Source: Peribacillus simplex
Lineage (GTDB): Bacteria; Bacillota; Bacilli; Bacillales; DSM-1321
Length of the DNA: 64,000 nucleotides
Reading direction: 5' to 3'
NCBI RefSeq assembly: GCF_001542915.1
Contig: NZ_LNNH01000004.1
Span: forward strand, 48,539-112,538
Part shown: positions 44,200 through 54,587 of the stretch, in pieces
How the letters are laid out: the number at the start of each line of letters is the position of its first letter
Position numbering within the stretch: position 1 is the first letter of the stretch
Translations under genes and position numbers: made by a program
Notes under the pieces: generated by a model
The model's input: only the letters and a program-made list of their open reading frames with translations
What the model was told of the DNA's origin: nothing
Databases searched by the model: none

Positions 44200-45087
44200 A
44201 TGAAAGAGAAGGTATTGTACATATATCTATTGGTCTTGATTTTGGCAGGTTGCACCTATGCCCCTTTACCGAAACAAAATGGAAACACAGGTACGGAAAA
44301 AAACTTTACCAATGAAAGGATTCAGGACGGTGAGAAAACATTTCTGTTAATTGGTGTTGATTCCAGGGGAGAGAAAAAATCCCGGTCCGATGCGATCATG
44401 CTTGCCAGGTACTTTCCTGAACAGGGGAAGCTGAAGCTGGCTTCTATCATGCGTGACAGTTATGTTAAAATCCCCGGCGTTCATCCTCAATACAATAAGA
44501 TAAATGCTGCTTATTATTATGGGGGAAAGGAATTGCTTAAGAAAACCATCCATGATAGCTTTGGTATCAAAGTCGATCATGTAGCTGTAATAGATTTTCA
44601 GGGATTTGTGAAGATGGTGGACTTGCTTGCCCCTGATGGGGTGGTGGTGGACGTCGATCAAACAATCATTGATGACATGAGCATCCAAGCAAGCACTGGT
44701 AAAAATGTGTTACATGGTGAGGAGATATTGAAATATGTCCGCTTTAGGCATGACGATGAAAGTGATTTTGGAAGGGTGGACAGACAGCAAGATGTGCTGC
44801 TTCAATTAAAAAACGGATTCATCAATCAAATCTCTTCCTTTGAAGGAGTGGTAGCCCTTCCTGGCATAATTGAACAAGGCCTCTCCTATTTGGACACTGA
44901 TATAGGTCTGAAAACGATATTGGAAATGGGACCGAAAGCCGTCATTCATGCACCGGAAACCGTCGAAACGTTGAGGATTCCTGTCGAAGGAAGCTTTAAA
45001 GATGCAGAATATCCCGAGATTGGGGCGGTGTTGGAAATGGATGAGACGAAAAATAAGCGGGCGCTTCAAAAGTTCTTTTCAAAGTAG
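44200..45087 (+). CDS. LytR-CpsA-Psr family protein with a lipobox
   Basis: A 295-residue LCP-family phosphotransferase-like protein. LCP enzymes attach wall teichoic acid or other polymers to peptidoglycan outside the membrane. Motifs are LIGVDSRGEKKSRSDAIML, RDSYVKIPG, KINAAYYYGG and VRFRHDDESDFGRVDRQQD. Unusually, the N-terminus reads LLVLILAGCTY, a canonical lipobox with Cys18, so it is probably a lipoprotein rather than a helix-anchored protein. GAGGTGAGG precedes the ATG. It is monocistronic. Confidence 0.87.
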   Translation: MKEKVLYIYLLVLILAGCTYAPLPKQNGNTGTEKNFTNERIQDGEKTFLLIGVDSRGEKKSRSDAIMLARYFPEQGKLKLASIMRDSYVKIPGVHPQYNKINAAYYYGGKELLKKTIHDSFGIKVDHVAVIDFQGFVKMVDLLAPDGVVVDVDQTIIDDMSIQASTGKNVLHGEEILKYVRFRHDDESDFGRVDRQQDVLLQLKNGFINQISSFEGVVALPGIIEQGLSYLDTDIGLKTILEMGPKAVIHAPETVETLRIPVEGSFKDAEYPEIGAVLEMDETKNKRALQKFFSK

Positions 45088-45180
45088 GCAGGGGCATGCC
45101 CTTTTCGTAGCGAAAACCACAAACTGGTTTTGTTATTTTATAAAAGACCTCGCAAGAATAAATGAAAAAGCTATTTAATA

Positions 45181-45215
45181 AACGAGCATGGATTTGAATC
45201 CACGCTCGTTTTTTT
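45181..45215. terminator. terminator between the LCP gene and mtnA
   Basis: AACGAGCATGGA/TCCACGCTCGTT stem (one mismatch) with a T run on the plus strand and a weaker one on the other. A smaller AAAACCA/TGGTTTT hairpin lies at 45113-45138. Confidence 0.8.
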
Positions 45216-45240
45216 AGTCACCACTCGAATGAAAGAACCG

Positions 45241-46287
45241 TCACTTCACGAAATTCGGGATGTTATTGGAAAAGTCCGATTGAATGATCCCGTTCTCGGT
45301 GATGATGCTAGTGATGAGATGATTGGGCGTTACATCAAAGGCTGGATTGAATGTGTTGACGTTTTCCGGTGCGACCCTGATTCCTTGAATGGAGGTGATT
45401 TCGGCTCCATCTCGTTCTTCAATCGGGATGGATGCACCCGATTCAAGAGAAAGGTCGAACGTGCTTGATGGAGCGGCCACATAAAAAGGGATCCCGAAAT
45501 GCTTGGCTAAGATGGCTAAGCCCAACGTGCCTATTTTATTGGCTGTATCCCCATTTGCCGCAATCCGATCGGCCCCTACTATAATGGCATTGATTCGTTT
45601 TTGATGTATCGTATGCGCAGCCATATTATCAGAGATTAAGGTGACGTCAACACCCGCTTGCATCAGTTCCCAAGCGGTCAATCGCGCACCCTGCAGAACA
45701 GGTCTGGTTTCACAGGCGTACACTTCCAGCGGGAAATTCCGCTCTTTAGCTAGATGAAAAGGGGCCAGTGCCGTGCCATAACGGGCTGTGGCAATTCCCC
45801 CCGCGTTGCAATGCGTCAATACGGAATCTCCTTTTGCGAATAAAGATAAGCCATGCTCCCCGATTTTCCTGCACATTTCTTCATCTTCTGCAAAGATGGC
45901 TTTAGCCTCGAAAACAAGTGCTTCTTTGGCAGCAGAAATACTTTGGGCCTCCATCAATTTATTCTTCATTCTCTTTAATGCCCAAAAAAGATTGACGGCA
46001 GTAGGCCTGGAAGAGGCGAGCCTTTCGATATGTTTCGTTACATTTTTTTTGAAATCCGCTAAATCCGTCGCAGCTTCCTGCTGGGCGCCAAGTGCCACCC
46101 CGAATGCTGCGGTCAGTCCGATCGCTGGTGCACCGCGCACCTTTAATGTAAGGATGCTGTCATATACATCCTCAACCGAATGAAGTTGAATGAATTCAGT
46201 GATGGCAGGAAGGGCTTGTTGATTTAATAATGTGATATGGGTATTGTCCCATTGTACCGAATATGGTAAAGGTGCTATCGTCGTCAC
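45241..46287 (-). CDS. mtnA: methylthioribose-1-phosphate isomerase MtnA
   Basis: A 348-residue member of the eIF2B-like family that isomerises methylthioribose-1-phosphate to methylthioribulose-1-phosphate. Signatures are [25 protein letters not shown] (catalytic Cys), [16 protein letters not shown] and [17 protein letters not shown]. The start is GTG at 46287, 7 bases after AAAGGAGA; the frame is open further upstream to 46344 without support. It is transcribed after mtnK under the S-box riboswitch. Confidence 0.95.
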   Translation of the reverse strand: MTTIAPLPYSVQWDNTHITLLNQQALPAITEFIQLHSVEDVYDSILTLKVRGAPAIGLTAAFGVALGAQQEAATDLADFKKNVTKHIERLASSRPTAVNLFWALKRMKNKLMEAQSISAAKEALVFEAKAIFAEDEEMCRKIGEHGLSLFAKGDSVLTHCNAGGIATARYGTALAPFHLAKERNFPLEVYACETRPVLQGARLTAWELMQAGVDVTLISDNMAAHTIHQKRINAIIVGADRIAANGDTANKIGTLGLAILAKHFGIPFYVAAPSSTFDLSLESGASIPIEERDGAEITSIQGIRVAPENVNTFNPAFDVTPNHLITSIITENGIIQSDFSNNIPNFVK

Positions 46288-46301
46288 GTTCAGGTCTCCT
46301 T

Positions 46302-47504
46302 TTAGAGGGGTGAAGATGAAGTCAGCGTTTGTTGCTTTATCCATTCGATGACCGCTGGAACATCCAATTCTTCCCGTTTTTTTATTAATAAAGCACCAAG
46401 CTTCAACGTGGCCGTTTTGGCCGCAATTTTCGTTTCTTTATCTTCCATGACATTTAAATCTGCGACATGAGAGAGGCCAATCGTTCTTCGAATCAATTCA
46501 CATCCGGCAAAACCGAATGCATCACGTTTGAATTTAGTCAGTAAATAAGGGAGATATCCAGTCACATGGCGGAACGGACTTTTATTGTGGGTGTTCCATA
46601 GTTCCGAATATGTTTTTTCAAATGACCGCCAAAATTCATCGAGTTGTGTGAAAATCTCTTCTTTTCCTGCTCCATTCCGAGAGACCGCCTGAAAGAGGAG
46701 ATTGGCGGTGTATTGTCCAAGGTCAAAACCGACTGGTCCATAAAAAGCGAATTCAGGGTCGATAACTTTTGTTTCGGTTTCACTTGCAAATATACTTCCT
46801 GTATGTAAATCTCCATGCAGCAAGGCTTCCTGCTCGGTTTCGAAGCTTTGTTTCAGCTTAGCCACTTCTAAAATGACATCTTGATCATGCCAAATCCGTT
46901 TGGCGGCATCCGTCAATTCAACTTCGAAATCTCCAGGCAGCTCCTCGAAAAAAGGATCGGTGAAAATAAAGACCTCCGTGATTTTGCAGAGCTCCGGATT
47001 CGTGAATTGCCGTGCCACTTCTTTTTTTGCCGAGGGCTCCAAATGATAATCGGAAGTGTAAAATGAAGTCTTCGCAACATACTCGCCAATATGCTGCGAA
47101 AGCAATGGGAACGAATCGCCCGCAATCAATCCGCTTCTTACAATTTTTAAGTGTGACAAGTCTTCCATGACCGTGATGGCTAGCTGCTCATCCGAATAAT
47201 AGACTTGCGGTACGAATTCGGGACAATAGCTCCGGAAATGGATAAGGGCATTCGCTTCAATGGCAGCCCTTTTCAACGTCAACGGCCAGCTTTCGCCAAG
47301 CACTTTGGCATAAGGGACCGCTTGCTTGATGATTATCCCGTTATTTGTGGCCGTGTCTGTAATATGGAACACATAATTCAAGTTACCATCACCAATTTCT
47401 TTACAGCTTAAATTCGCATCGGCATCTACCAACCCTAATTTTTTTGCAAGGATAATGGCCGTTGCGTTAGTCAATCTTGTAAAATTCGAATGGTATTGAG
47501 TCAT
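46302..47504 (-). CDS. mtnK: methylthioribose kinase MtnK
   Basis: A 400-residue aminoglycoside-phosphotransferase-fold kinase that phosphorylates 5-methylthioribose, the first salvage step after nucleosidase cleavage. The catalytic loop is [12 protein letters not shown] and the metal-binding DPE is in [27 protein letters not shown] lies six bases before the ATG at 47504. Its leader carries an S-box riboswitch, so it is expressed when S-adenosylmethionine is low. mtnA follows within 14 bp. Confidence 0.96.
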   Translation of the reverse strand: MTQYHSNFTRLTNATAIILAKKLGLVDADANLSCKEIGDGNLNYVFHITDTATNNGIIIKQAVPYAKVLGESWPLTLKRAAIEANALIHFRSYCPEFVPQVYYSDEQLAITVMEDLSHLKIVRSGLIAGDSFPLLSQHIGEYVAKTSFYTSDYHLEPSAKKEVARQFTNPELCKITEVFIFTDPFFEELPGDFEVELTDAAKRIWHDQDVILEVAKLKQSFETEQEALLHGDLHTGSIFASETETKVIDPEFAFYGPVGFDLGQYTANLLFQAVSRNGAGKEEIFTQLDEFWRSFEKTYSELWNTHNKSPFRHVTGYLPYLLTKFKRDAFGFAGCELIRRTIGLSHVADLNVMEDKETKIAAKTATLKLGALLIKKREELDVPAVIEWIKQQTLTSSSPL

Positions 47505-47533
47505 TTCTTTCCCCTCCACATTAAAAATAAGAA

Positions 47534-47734
47534 TAAAAAAGCCTCTTTCCATAGAAAGAGGCAGAAGTATTAGCTTCGGACCTCTCATCTCCCAGAAAAG
47601 TTTTTTCTGGTGGAATTGGCACCGTGCTCTGCGGATTTTGCAATCCGGCGGTGTATCCGCCCCATTTCACAATGGTATTACAGTCGGTTGCTGGGCTTCA
47701 TAGGGCCTTAATCCCTCAGCCTGCTCTTGATAAG
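47534..47734 (-). ncRNA. S-box (SAM-I) riboswitch controlling mtnK-mtnA
   Basis: Read on the minus strand, CTTATCAAGAG is followed by GGCTGAGGGA, GGCCCTATGAAGCCC, CAGCAACC and CACGGTGCCAATTCC, the SAM-I aptamer core. Its 3' P1 arm GAGATGAG lies at 47584-47591. The expression platform is a GCCTCTTT/AAAGAGGC terminator with T run at 47534-47562. High SAM should favour termination before mtnK. Confidence 0.95.
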
Positions 47735-47808
47735 AGTTTATATGTTTTCTGAAATTTTAATCTTCGGGAAAATAATATCAATCTTTTAAATAGTTTGTCA
47801 ATGGCAAA

Positions 47809-48591
47809 TTAATAATAATCAGGACGGCGATCTTCGAATACCGGTATTTTATTGCGAGCGTTCGATACTTCGGTGAAGTCCAAGGTGCCTGTCAGTAGTT
47901 CGCTTTCCTCTCCTGCTTCACTTATAGTATACCCCCAAGGATCAATGATCATGGAGTGACCGGCAAATACATTATTGATATCCGATCCTGAACGGTTCAC
48001 GGCTACAACATAGGCCTGGTTTTCGATGGCACGGCTGATCAATAAGGCTCTCCAGTGATCGAGTCTAGGCTTCGGCCATTCTGCGGTTACGAACAGAACT
48101 TCTGCCCCTCGAGCGGAGTGGGCACGCTGCCACTCTGGAAAGCGGATGTCATAACAAATGAAACCGGCACATATTTTGTCATCAAGGGTAAATAAACCAT
48201 CCTTTTCGCCTGGCTGCAAGAAATGATGTTCATCCATTAACCGAAACAAGTGAAGCTTATCGTACTCTTTAACGAGTTTCCCGTTCTTATCGATGATGAC
48301 CATCGTGTTAAAGATGCCCTTTTGTGTTTTTTTCGCGATGGAGCCGCCTATGATATGGATTTGGTGCTTCAGCGCCAAGTTTCTTATAAATTCGATCGTC
48401 TTTTCTGCCTCTTCATCACCAATCTCATTCAATCTGGTCAAGTCATAGCCTGTAGTCCATAGCTCTGGTAAAATAACGATATCTGCGTTTGCGTGCACGG
48501 CTTTTTCCAGCCATTGTTCGGCCAGCTGATAATTGAGATCAGGCTTTCCGAATGCTATATCCATCTGGATGCAAGCCAATTTCCATTTCAT
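47809..48591 (-). CDS. mtnU: omega-amidase MtnU (nitrilase family)
   Basis: A 260-residue carbon-nitrogen hydrolase with the Glu-Lys-Cys triad: ILPELWTTGYDL, EYDKLHLFRL and GFICYDIRFPEW. By family (B. subtilis YkrU/MtnU) it hydrolyses the amide of keto-acid amides left by the glutamine-using transaminase MtnE. GGAGG lies eight bases before the ATG at 48591. It is divergent from mtnE, with which it shares a 96-bp promoter region that has no riboswitch. Confidence 0.9.
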   Translation of the reverse strand: MKWKLACIQMDIAFGKPDLNYQLAEQWLEKAVHANADIVILPELWTTGYDLTRLNEIGDEEAEKTIEFIRNLALKHQIHIIGGSIAKKTQKGIFNTMVIIDKNGKLVKEYDKLHLFRLMDEHHFLQPGEKDGLFTLDDKICAGFICYDIRFPEWQRAHSARGAEVLFVTAEWPKPRLDHWRALLISRAIENQAYVVAVNRSGSDINNVFAGHSMIIDPWGYTISEAGEESELLTGTLDFTEVSNARNKIPVFEDRRPDYY

Positions 48592-48687
48592 TTTGAAAAC
48601 CTCCAAAGGTAAAAATGCTTTACAAGATTATGATAAACATATATCATTTGTGACTAGAATTTCAAGAAATTTCAGAGAAGGTGAATA

Positions 48688-49860
48688 ATGTTGCAATTCG
48701 AAAAGTCGAAACAGCTTCAGCAACTTCCCAAGCAGTTTTTCGCTTCATTGGTCGCAAAGGTCAATGCAATTACTGCGCAAGGGCATGATGTCATTAATTT
48801 GGGCCAAGGGAATCCCGATCAGCCGACGCCTGGGCATATCGTAAAAAGTTTACAGGCTGCTGCTAAAAAAACGATCAACCATAAATATTCACCGTTCAGG
48901 GGACATCCATATTTAAAAGATGCGGCAGCTGCCTTCTACGAACGGGAATACGGCGTAAAGCTTGATCCGAATAGTGAAATAGCCATTCTATTCGGCGGAA
49001 AGGCAGGACTCGTCGAATTGCCCCAGTGTTTATTGAACCCAGGCGATACGATTCTCGTTCCAGATCCCGGTTATCCCGATTATCTTTCAGGTGTCGTCCT
49101 GGCGAAAGCGGAAATTGAAAGGATGCCGTTGAAGGAGGAAAATGCTTTTCTTCCGGATTATGAAGCTATACATAAAGATGTGCTGGATAAAGCGAAAATG
49201 ATGTTCTTGAACTATCCGAATAATCCTACAGGTGCATCCGCAACGAAAGAATTCTTTACCGAAACCGTATCATATGCCAAAAAGCATTCAATATGTGTGG
49301 TCCATGATTTTGCTTATGGAGCCATAGGCTTCGATGGGAAAAAACCGGTTAGCTTTCTCGAGGTAGAGGGAGCAAAGGATGTTGGGATCGAAATATATAC
49401 ACTTTCGAAAACGTACAATATGGCTGGTTGGAGAGTCGGGTTCGCGGTTGGTAACAAAAGTGTCATCGAAGCTCTTGAACTTTTTCAGGACCACCTATAT
49501 GTGAGCCTTTTCCCGGCGATACAGGAGGCGGCGGCAACTGCTTTGCTTGATTCGCAAGAGTGTGTGGCCGAATTGGTGAAGGTATATGAGGGGCGCAGGA
49601 ATGTTTTCATTGAGGGATTACGTGCCCTCGGCTGGGAGGTTAAGGCTCCGGAAGCATCGTTTTTTGCCTGGCTTAAAATACCGGCAGGATTCACCTCGGA
49701 GAGTTTTGCCGATCATTTACTAACCCACGCCCATGTGGCCGTGGCTGCCGGTAATGGATTCGGTGAATTTGGCGAAGGCTATGTCAGGGTCGGGCTTTTG
49801 ACCTCCGAGGAACGGCTCGGGGAGGCTGTCGAGCGGATACGCAAGTTAAATCTGTTTTAA
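48688..49860 (+). CDS. mtnE: methionine-salvage aminotransferase MtnE
   Basis: A 390-residue class I PLP aminotransferase. The Schiff-base lysine lies in IYTLSKTYNMAGWRVGF, with NLGQGNPDQPTP and LNYPNNPTGA upstream. In the salvage pathway it transaminates 2-keto-4-methylthiobutyrate to methionine. AGAAGGTG precedes the ATG. Unlike mtnK and mtnW it has no S-box leader; the next gene cluster starts with its own riboswitch 100 bp downstream. Confidence 0.92.
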   Translation: MLQFEKSKQLQQLPKQFFASLVAKVNAITAQGHDVINLGQGNPDQPTPGHIVKSLQAAAKKTINHKYSPFRGHPYLKDAAAAFYEREYGVKLDPNSEIAILFGGKAGLVELPQCLLNPGDTILVPDPGYPDYLSGVVLAKAEIERMPLKEENAFLPDYEAIHKDVLDKAKMMFLNYPNNPTGASATKEFFTETVSYAKKHSICVVHDFAYGAIGFDGKKPVSFLEVEGAKDVGIEIYTLSKTYNMAGWRVGFAVGNKSVIEALELFQDHLYVSLFPAIQEAAATALLDSQECVAELVKVYEGRRNVFIEGLRALGWEVKAPEASFFAWLKIPAGFTSESFADHLLTHAHVAVAAGNGFGEFGEGYVRVGLLTSEERLGEAVERIRKLNLF

Positions 49861-49965
49861 CCTAAGCGAACTAAAAACTTATTGACAAAGTATGGATTAC
49901 CTGTCAGAATACAAAATAAATTCTTAATCTTTCGAAACTAACACGTACTTATATATCAGCGTTTT

Positions 49966-50160
49966 CTTATTTTGAGCAGGTGGAGGGACTAGCCCGATGA
50001 AGCCCAGCAACCGACCGTAATTCCATTGTAAAATGGGGCGGAATCCTCCGCCGGACTTTCTTCTAGTCCACAGGGCACGGTGCTAATTCTTGCAGCCATT
50101 GGCTGGGGGATAAGAAGATGGCTTTTTTAAAGCCTCTTCGTCATGAAGGGGCTTTTGCTA
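49966..50160 (+). ncRNA. S-box (SAM-I) riboswitch controlling mtnW-mtnX-mtnB-mtnD
   Basis: CTTAT at 49966 begins the aptamer, followed by GAGCAGGTGGAGGGACTAGCCC, GATGAAGCCCAGCAACC and CACGGTGCTAATTCTTGC blocks. The 3' P1 arm GATAAG ends at 50114. The platform includes an AAGCCTCTTC/GAAGGGGCTTTT terminator hairpin (50130-50156). It lies 62 bp before the mtnW start. Confidence 0.95.
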
Positions 50161-50221
50161 TTCCAAAAACGTTCAGGTTTATGACTTCGTGAGTTTACTA
50201 ACGTGTTATAGGAGTGATCAA

Positions 50222-51454
50222 ATGAGCGAGATAATCGCCACTTATTTAATTCATGATTTTCATGGGAATCACGAGAAAAAAGCAGAAGGCATTGCCTTGG
50301 GCCTGACTGTAGGGACATGGACGGACCTGCCCCAGTTGGTCCAAAAGCAATTGGAAAAACATAAGGGGCGCGTCGTCTCCGTTTCGCCGCTTGCGGAAGA
50401 AGAGAGGGCAAACCGTTATTTTGATCGTAAGGTGTACCGCGCGATCATTAAAATCGCTTATCCGGCATCGAATTTCTCCAATGATTTGCCAGCCATTTTG
50501 ACGACGGTCTTCGGAAAACTGTCCTTGGACGGTGCGATTAAACTGATCGACCTTGATTTTGTCGGAGATATCCAGAAAGCATTCCCAGGTCCCAGATTAG
50601 GCATTGCCGGCATAAGGGAGAAGATTGAAGTTTATGACCGGCCCCTTGTCATGAGCATTTTCAAAGGAATATTAGGACGTGACCTAACGTTCCATAATGA
50701 GCAGCTGAAGCAGCAAGCGTTGGGTGGTGTCGACCTTGTTAAAGATGATGAAATCCTTTTTGATCAGGAACAGACGCCATTTATTGAAAGAATTAAGACC
50801 GGCAAGAAAATATTAAACGAAGTCTATGAACATACTGGACACCGGACCTTATATGCCGTCAATCTATCAGGTAAAACATTTGAATTATTGGATAAGGCAA
50901 AGCAAGCGGCAGAAGCGGGCGCAGACGCTTTATTGTTCAACGTCCATACATATGGTTTGGATGTATTGCAAGCCCTGAGTGAACATGATCAAATCAAGCT
51001 GCCGATCATGGCCCATCCGGCATTTAGCGGGGCGTTGGGCTCTTCCTCCCATTATGGGATCGGCTATCCTTTACTGCTTGGTAAATTAGTCAGGCTATCG
51101 GGTGCGGATTTATCATTATTCCCATCCCCGTATGGAAATGTCGCACTTGAAAAAGAGGAAGCATTGGCAATTGCCTGTGCACTGACGAAAGACGAACCTT
51201 CCTGGAAAAAAGCATTTCCTGTTCCGTCAGCAGGCATCCATCCAGGGATGGTACCCGACTTGATCAAGGATTTTGGACTGGACAGTGTCATCAATGCCGG
51301 AGGAGGAATCCACGGACACCCTGACGGAGCAAAGGGCGGGGCGGAGGCCTTCCGGTCTGCTGTGGAAGCCGTCCTTGAAGGAAAAGACCTATCTGAGGCT
51401 GCGGCAAATGAAGAAGCACTAAAAAAAGCACTTGTTCTGTGGGGAGGACTGTAA
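50222..51454 (+). CDS. mtnW: 2,3-diketo-5-methylthiopentyl-1-phosphate enolase MtnW (RuBisCO-like)
   Basis: A 410-residue RuBisCO-like protein that enolises 2,3-diketo-5-methylthiopentyl-1-phosphate and does not fix CO2. The RuBisCO-type metal site is [15 protein letters not shown], with the carbamylated-lysine position K. Further motifs are [11 protein letters not shown] and the glycine-rich phosphate site [22 protein letters not shown] lies before the ATG at 50222. It heads the S-box-controlled mtnWXBD run. Confidence 0.96.
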   Translation: MSEIIATYLIHDFHGNHEKKAEGIALGLTVGTWTDLPQLVQKQLEKHKGRVVSVSPLAEEERANRYFDRKVYRAIIKIAYPASNFSNDLPAILTTVFGKLSLDGAIKLIDLDFVGDIQKAFPGPRLGIAGIREKIEVYDRPLVMSIFKGILGRDLTFHNEQLKQQALGGVDLVKDDEILFDQEQTPFIERIKTGKKILNEVYEHTGHRTLYAVNLSGKTFELLDKAKQAAEAGADALLFNVHTYGLDVLQALSEHDQIKLPIMAHPAFSGALGSSSHYGIGYPLLLGKLVRLSGADLSLFPSPYGNVALEKEEALAIACALTKDEPSWKKAFPVPSAGIHPGMVPDLIKDFGLDSVINAGGGIHGHPDGAKGGAEAFRSAVEAVLEGKDLSEAAANEEALKKALVLWGGL

Positions 51455-51460
51455 AGGATC

Positions 51461-52120
51461 ATGAAACCGATCATCTTTTGTGATTTTGACGGAACGATAA
51501 CCAACACGGATAATATCATTTCCATCATGAAAACATTCGCTCCCCCGGAATGGGAAAAGTTGAAGGATGACGTTCTTCAGCAAAAAATCAGCATATCCTC
51601 TGGGGTGGGGAAAATGTTTTCCCTGCTTGATAGTGGCCTGAAGGCCGATATCATCCAATTTGTGAAGGAGACAGCGCACATTCGGCCGGGGTTCCGTGAG
51701 TTCGTAAAGTATACGGAACAAGCCGGGATTCCCTTATACATCGTAAGCGGGGGCATGGATTTTTTCATTGCCCCGCTATTAAAGGACATATTGCCCACTG
51801 ACGCGGTTTTTTGTAATAATGCTCACTTTGATAAGAAAAAGATTTATATTGAGTGGCCGCATGCTTGTGATGACCAATGTGATAATGAGTGCGGCTGCTG
51901 TAAGCCTACGATTATGAGGCAAATGGCAGGTGCGGATGACTATATATATGTAATTGGTGATTCCGTGACTGATTTTGAAGCGGCTAAGCAGGCGGATCTT
52001 GTCATAGCCCGTGATATATTGCTTGAGAAATGCGTAAATGAAGGATTGCCGCATCATGGTTTTGAAACGTTTTATGATGTATTGGACATTTTAAAGCAGC
52101 GTGAGGAGGTAAAAGCATGA
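51461..52120 (+). CDS. mtnX: 2-hydroxy-3-keto-5-methylthiopentenyl-1-phosphate phosphatase MtnX
   Basis: A 219-residue HAD-family phosphatase. The nucleophile motif is [12 protein letters not shown], the later Asp/Thr pair lies in [15 protein letters not shown], and IVSGGMDFF provides motif II. It starts seven bases past mtnW and overlaps mtnB by four bases. It removes phosphate to give the acireductone used by MtnD. Confidence 0.95.
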   Translation: MKPIIFCDFDGTITNTDNIISIMKTFAPPEWEKLKDDVLQQKISISSGVGKMFSLLDSGLKADIIQFVKETAHIRPGFREFVKYTEQAGIPLYIVSGGMDFFIAPLLKDILPTDAVFCNNAHFDKKKIYIEWPHACDDQCDNECGCCKPTIMRQMAGADDYIYVIGDSVTDFEAAKQADLVIARDILLEKCVNEGLPHHGFETFYDVLDILKQREEVKA

Positions 52121-52746
52121 ACACCGGTACGAAGGAGTGGCTGGAGCTGGCGGAAATTAAAGCAGAACTGGCGGAAAGGGATTGGTTCATGGGAACAAGC
52201 GGAAACCTTTCCATCCGCGAGCCCGATAGCCGAAGCTTTTATATTACGGCCAGCGGTAAGGATAAGCGAAAGCAATCGGATTCGGACTTTATCTTGGTGG
52301 ATCTGAAAGGAAACCCCGTGGAGGAGACGGAGCTAAGGCCCTCGGCCGAAACTTTACTCCATACCGTCATTTACGAAAAAACCAAAGCGAATTGCGTACT
52401 CCATGTCCACACAGTGGAAAATAATGTAGTCTCCGAATTGTATGGGGATGAAGGTTCCGTAACTTTTCGGAATCATGAGATCATTAAAGCAACAGGAAGA
52501 TGGGATGAAGAGTCGGAATTCAGGATTCCAATCATCTATAACCATGCGGACATTCCTTTGTTAGCCGAAAAATTCAACCTGCATGTCCAAGAAGATTGCG
52601 GTGCCGTGCTCATCCGCAATCATGGCATCACGGTTTGGGGCAAAAGCGGCCTCGAAGCAAAAAAGATACTGGAAGCCTGCGAATTTTTATTTCAATATCA
52701 ACTGCTGCTAAATTCTCAACGGACACTTACTGCTTCTTTAACATAA
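52117..52746 (+). CDS. mtnB: methylthioribulose-1-phosphate dehydratase MtnB
   Basis: A 209-residue class II aldolase-fold enzyme. Metal-ligand histidines lie in [10 protein letters not shown], with a late motif [22 protein letters not shown] near the N-terminus is the family phosphate loop. It dehydrates methylthioribulose-1-phosphate. Its start overlaps mtnX (ATGA), and mtnD follows after 24 bp. Confidence 0.95.
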   Translation: MNTGTKEWLELAEIKAELAERDWFMGTSGNLSIREPDSRSFYITASGKDKRKQSDSDFILVDLKGNPVEETELRPSAETLLHTVIYEKTKANCVLHVHTVENNVVSELYGDEGSVTFRNHEIIKATGRWDEESEFRIPIIYNHADIPLLAEKFNLHVQEDCGAVLIRNHGITVWGKSGLEAKKILEACEFLFQYQLLLNSQRTLTASLT

Positions 52747-52770
52747 CACTCAATCGAGGAGGAATGAAGG

Positions 52771-53304
52771 ATGGCGACAATTAGATTGCATGAAACGAAT
52801 GAAGTTATTGAAAACGGTGAACAGGTAAAATCCTTTTTGGAAACACAAGGGGTGATTTATGAGCAGTGGGATATTTCGAAATTACCGTCACACCTAGTAG
52901 AAAAATACGATTTAACGGATGCTGATAAGGAAGAAATCCTATCAGCGTTCCAAACGGAGATAGCGGAGATTTCCGAAAGAAGAGGGTACAAAGCCCATGA
53001 TATCATCACCTTATCCGATACAACCCCGAACTTGGATCAATTGCTTGAAAACTTCAAGCACGAACATCACCATGAAGATGATGAAGTCCGTTTCATTGCC
53101 GGCGGAACGAGTATCTTTGCCATTGAAGGAACGGATGATCGGTGGTTTGATGTACGTCTTAAACCAGGCGACCTAATTAGCGTACCAGAATCAACAAGAC
53201 ATTATTTCACCTTGGCAGAAGATAGGAAAACAGTTGCTGTCCGTATTTTCGTAACAAAGGCAGGATGGGTGCCGATTTACGATAAAGACGAAGTTCAAGC
53301 ATGA
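52771..53304 (+). CDS. mtnD: acireductone dioxygenase MtnD
   Basis: A 177-residue cupin that oxidises acireductone to 2-keto-4-methylthiobutyrate and formate (Fe form). The metal-binding cluster is EHHHEDDEVRF with a following HYFTLAED. The ATG follows GAGGAGGAA. It is the last gene of the S-box transcript and is followed by a strong terminator. Confidence 0.96.
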   Translation: MATIRLHETNEVIENGEQVKSFLETQGVIYEQWDISKLPSHLVEKYDLTDADKEEILSAFQTEIAEISERRGYKAHDIITLSDTTPNLDQLLENFKHEHHHEDDEVRFIAGGTSIFAIEGTDDRWFDVRLKPGDLISVPESTRHYFTLAEDRKTVAVRIFVTKAGWVPIYDKDEVQA

Positions 53305-53313
53305 GCAATGATT

Positions 53314-53344
53314 GGAAAACCAGCTTACGGGCTGGTTTTTTTTG
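53314..53344 (+). terminator. terminator after mtnWXBD
   Basis: AAAACCAGC/GCTGGTTTT stem followed by T. Confidence 0.88.
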
Positions 53345-53427
53345 TTGATTCCGCAAGTGCTTATACAGGCTAAGTATGATAAAATTTAACGGAAGTAAAT
53401 ATAATCGGATCATGGGAGCAGATTTGA

Positions 53428-54354
53428 ATGAAAACAACTGAAGTATACATATTAGGCGGATTTCTCGGCAGCGGGAAAACGACGCTTCTGCGAAATATAT
53501 TAAAACAAGAAAGTGAAGCGGGCAGGAAAGTCGCCGTGCTCTTAAATGAGCTCGGCAGCATCTCGGTCGACAGCGGCCTCATTGGTGATGAAGTGCCTTT
53601 GAAGGAGCTGTTTGACGGGTGTATCTGCTGCACCATCCAGGATAAGCTGGAGGTCCAGCTTCATGAGCTGCTCACAGAAAACGATTTGGATGCCGTTTAT
53701 ATTGAAACGACTGGTGCGGCGCATCCGGTGGAAGTTCTGGATGGCATCATGTCACCCCTTTTCGCTAAAAGGCTGGAGTATAAAGGAATTATTACGGTTG
53801 TCGATTTATTGAGGTGGCGCGATAGGGAGGAGTTGTCCCCGCAGCTGCGCCAGTTGCTTGCAGAGCAAATCCATCATGCCGATTTCATTTTGCTGAATAA
53901 AGCGGACCTGGTGAGTGAGATGGAGGCGGCGCAGCTGATTTATTCGATACAAGCCTTGAATATGGGTGCGGTCTGTTTATTGACCGAATATGCTGCCGTT
54001 TCCTTGAAGTCGTTACAGCAGATGCAAAGAAAATGTAGTGGTGGCCATAAAAAGCTTGATGTCCAGGAACATTTGCATTTATCGGCTGTCGTCCATACTT
54101 TTGAAGGCTCCGTGAAACAAACGGATTTCGAAGATTGGCTTAGGTCCCTTCCGGAAACGGTCTATCGCATGAAAGGATACATTTCCTTTACCCATTCGCA
54201 ATACCCCCACTTATTCCAATACTCCTATGGAATGCCGATGTATATGAATGAAATGATGAAAATGCCATTGAACATCGTCATCATCGGGGAAAAGCTTGAT
54301 AGGGTTGTGGTGATCGATCAGCTGAAGGCTTTGGAAGCAAAAGCAAGACCATAA
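53428..54354 (+). CDS. CobW/COG0523 family GTPase (metal chaperone type)
   Basis: A 308-residue G3E GTPase. P-loop GGFLGSGKTTLL, the metal-binding CxCC motif in DGCICCTIQ, and NKADL for guanine specificity are present. A C-terminal CobW domain follows (about 205-300). COG0523 proteins deliver or sense metals such as zinc; B. subtilis ZagA (YciC) is the best-known example. Upstream there is no convincing Zur box. It lacks the long His-rich linker common in zinc-regulated members; only YTF-type spacing is seen, so the metal is uncertain. Confidence 0.8.
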   Translation: MKTTEVYILGGFLGSGKTTLLRNILKQESEAGRKVAVLLNELGSISVDSGLIGDEVPLKELFDGCICCTIQDKLEVQLHELLTENDLDAVYIETTGAAHPVEVLDGIMSPLFAKRLEYKGIITVVDLLRWRDREELSPQLRQLLAEQIHHADFILLNKADLVSEMEAAQLIYSIQALNMGAVCLLTEYAAVSLKSLQQMQRKCSGGHKKLDVQEHLHLSAVVHTFEGSVKQTDFEDWLRSLPETVYRMKGYISFTHSQYPHLFQYSYGMPMYMNEMMKMPLNIVIIGEKLDRVVVIDQLKALEAKARP

Positions 54355-54419
54355 ACGTTTACCGCCATTTGAATGAGGGAAATATAAAACCAGACATTCC
54401 TATTAAGGAGGCGGTATTC

Positions 54420-54587
54420 ATGCCATGGAATAATAAAGATTATCCAGATTCAATGAAGAATCTGGATAAACAGGTCAGGGAAAAGGCAATAGAAATCGCA
54501 AATGCATTGTTGGATGAAGGATATGAGGATGGAAAAGCCATTCCCATTGCCATAGACCGGGCAAAAAAGTCTGTGGGAAATGATTGA
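54420..54587 (+). CDS. YdaT-like small protein
   Basis: A 55-residue charged, helical protein starting MPWNNKDYPDSMKNL, with VREKAIEIANALLDEGYEDGKAIPIA in separate blocks, resembling YdaT of B. subtilis, a protein of unknown function. AAGGAGGCGG lies eight bases before the ATG. It follows cobW by 65 bp and ends at a shared terminator; the two may be co-transcribed. Confidence 0.7.
   Translation: MPWNNKDYPDSMKNLDKQVREKAIEIANALLDEGYEDGKAIPIAIDRAKKSVGND

Noticed and set aside
53345..53427. Zur box before the CobW-family gene
   Set aside because: No match to the AAATCGTAATNATTACGATTT palindrome was seen, so zinc regulation is not claimed.
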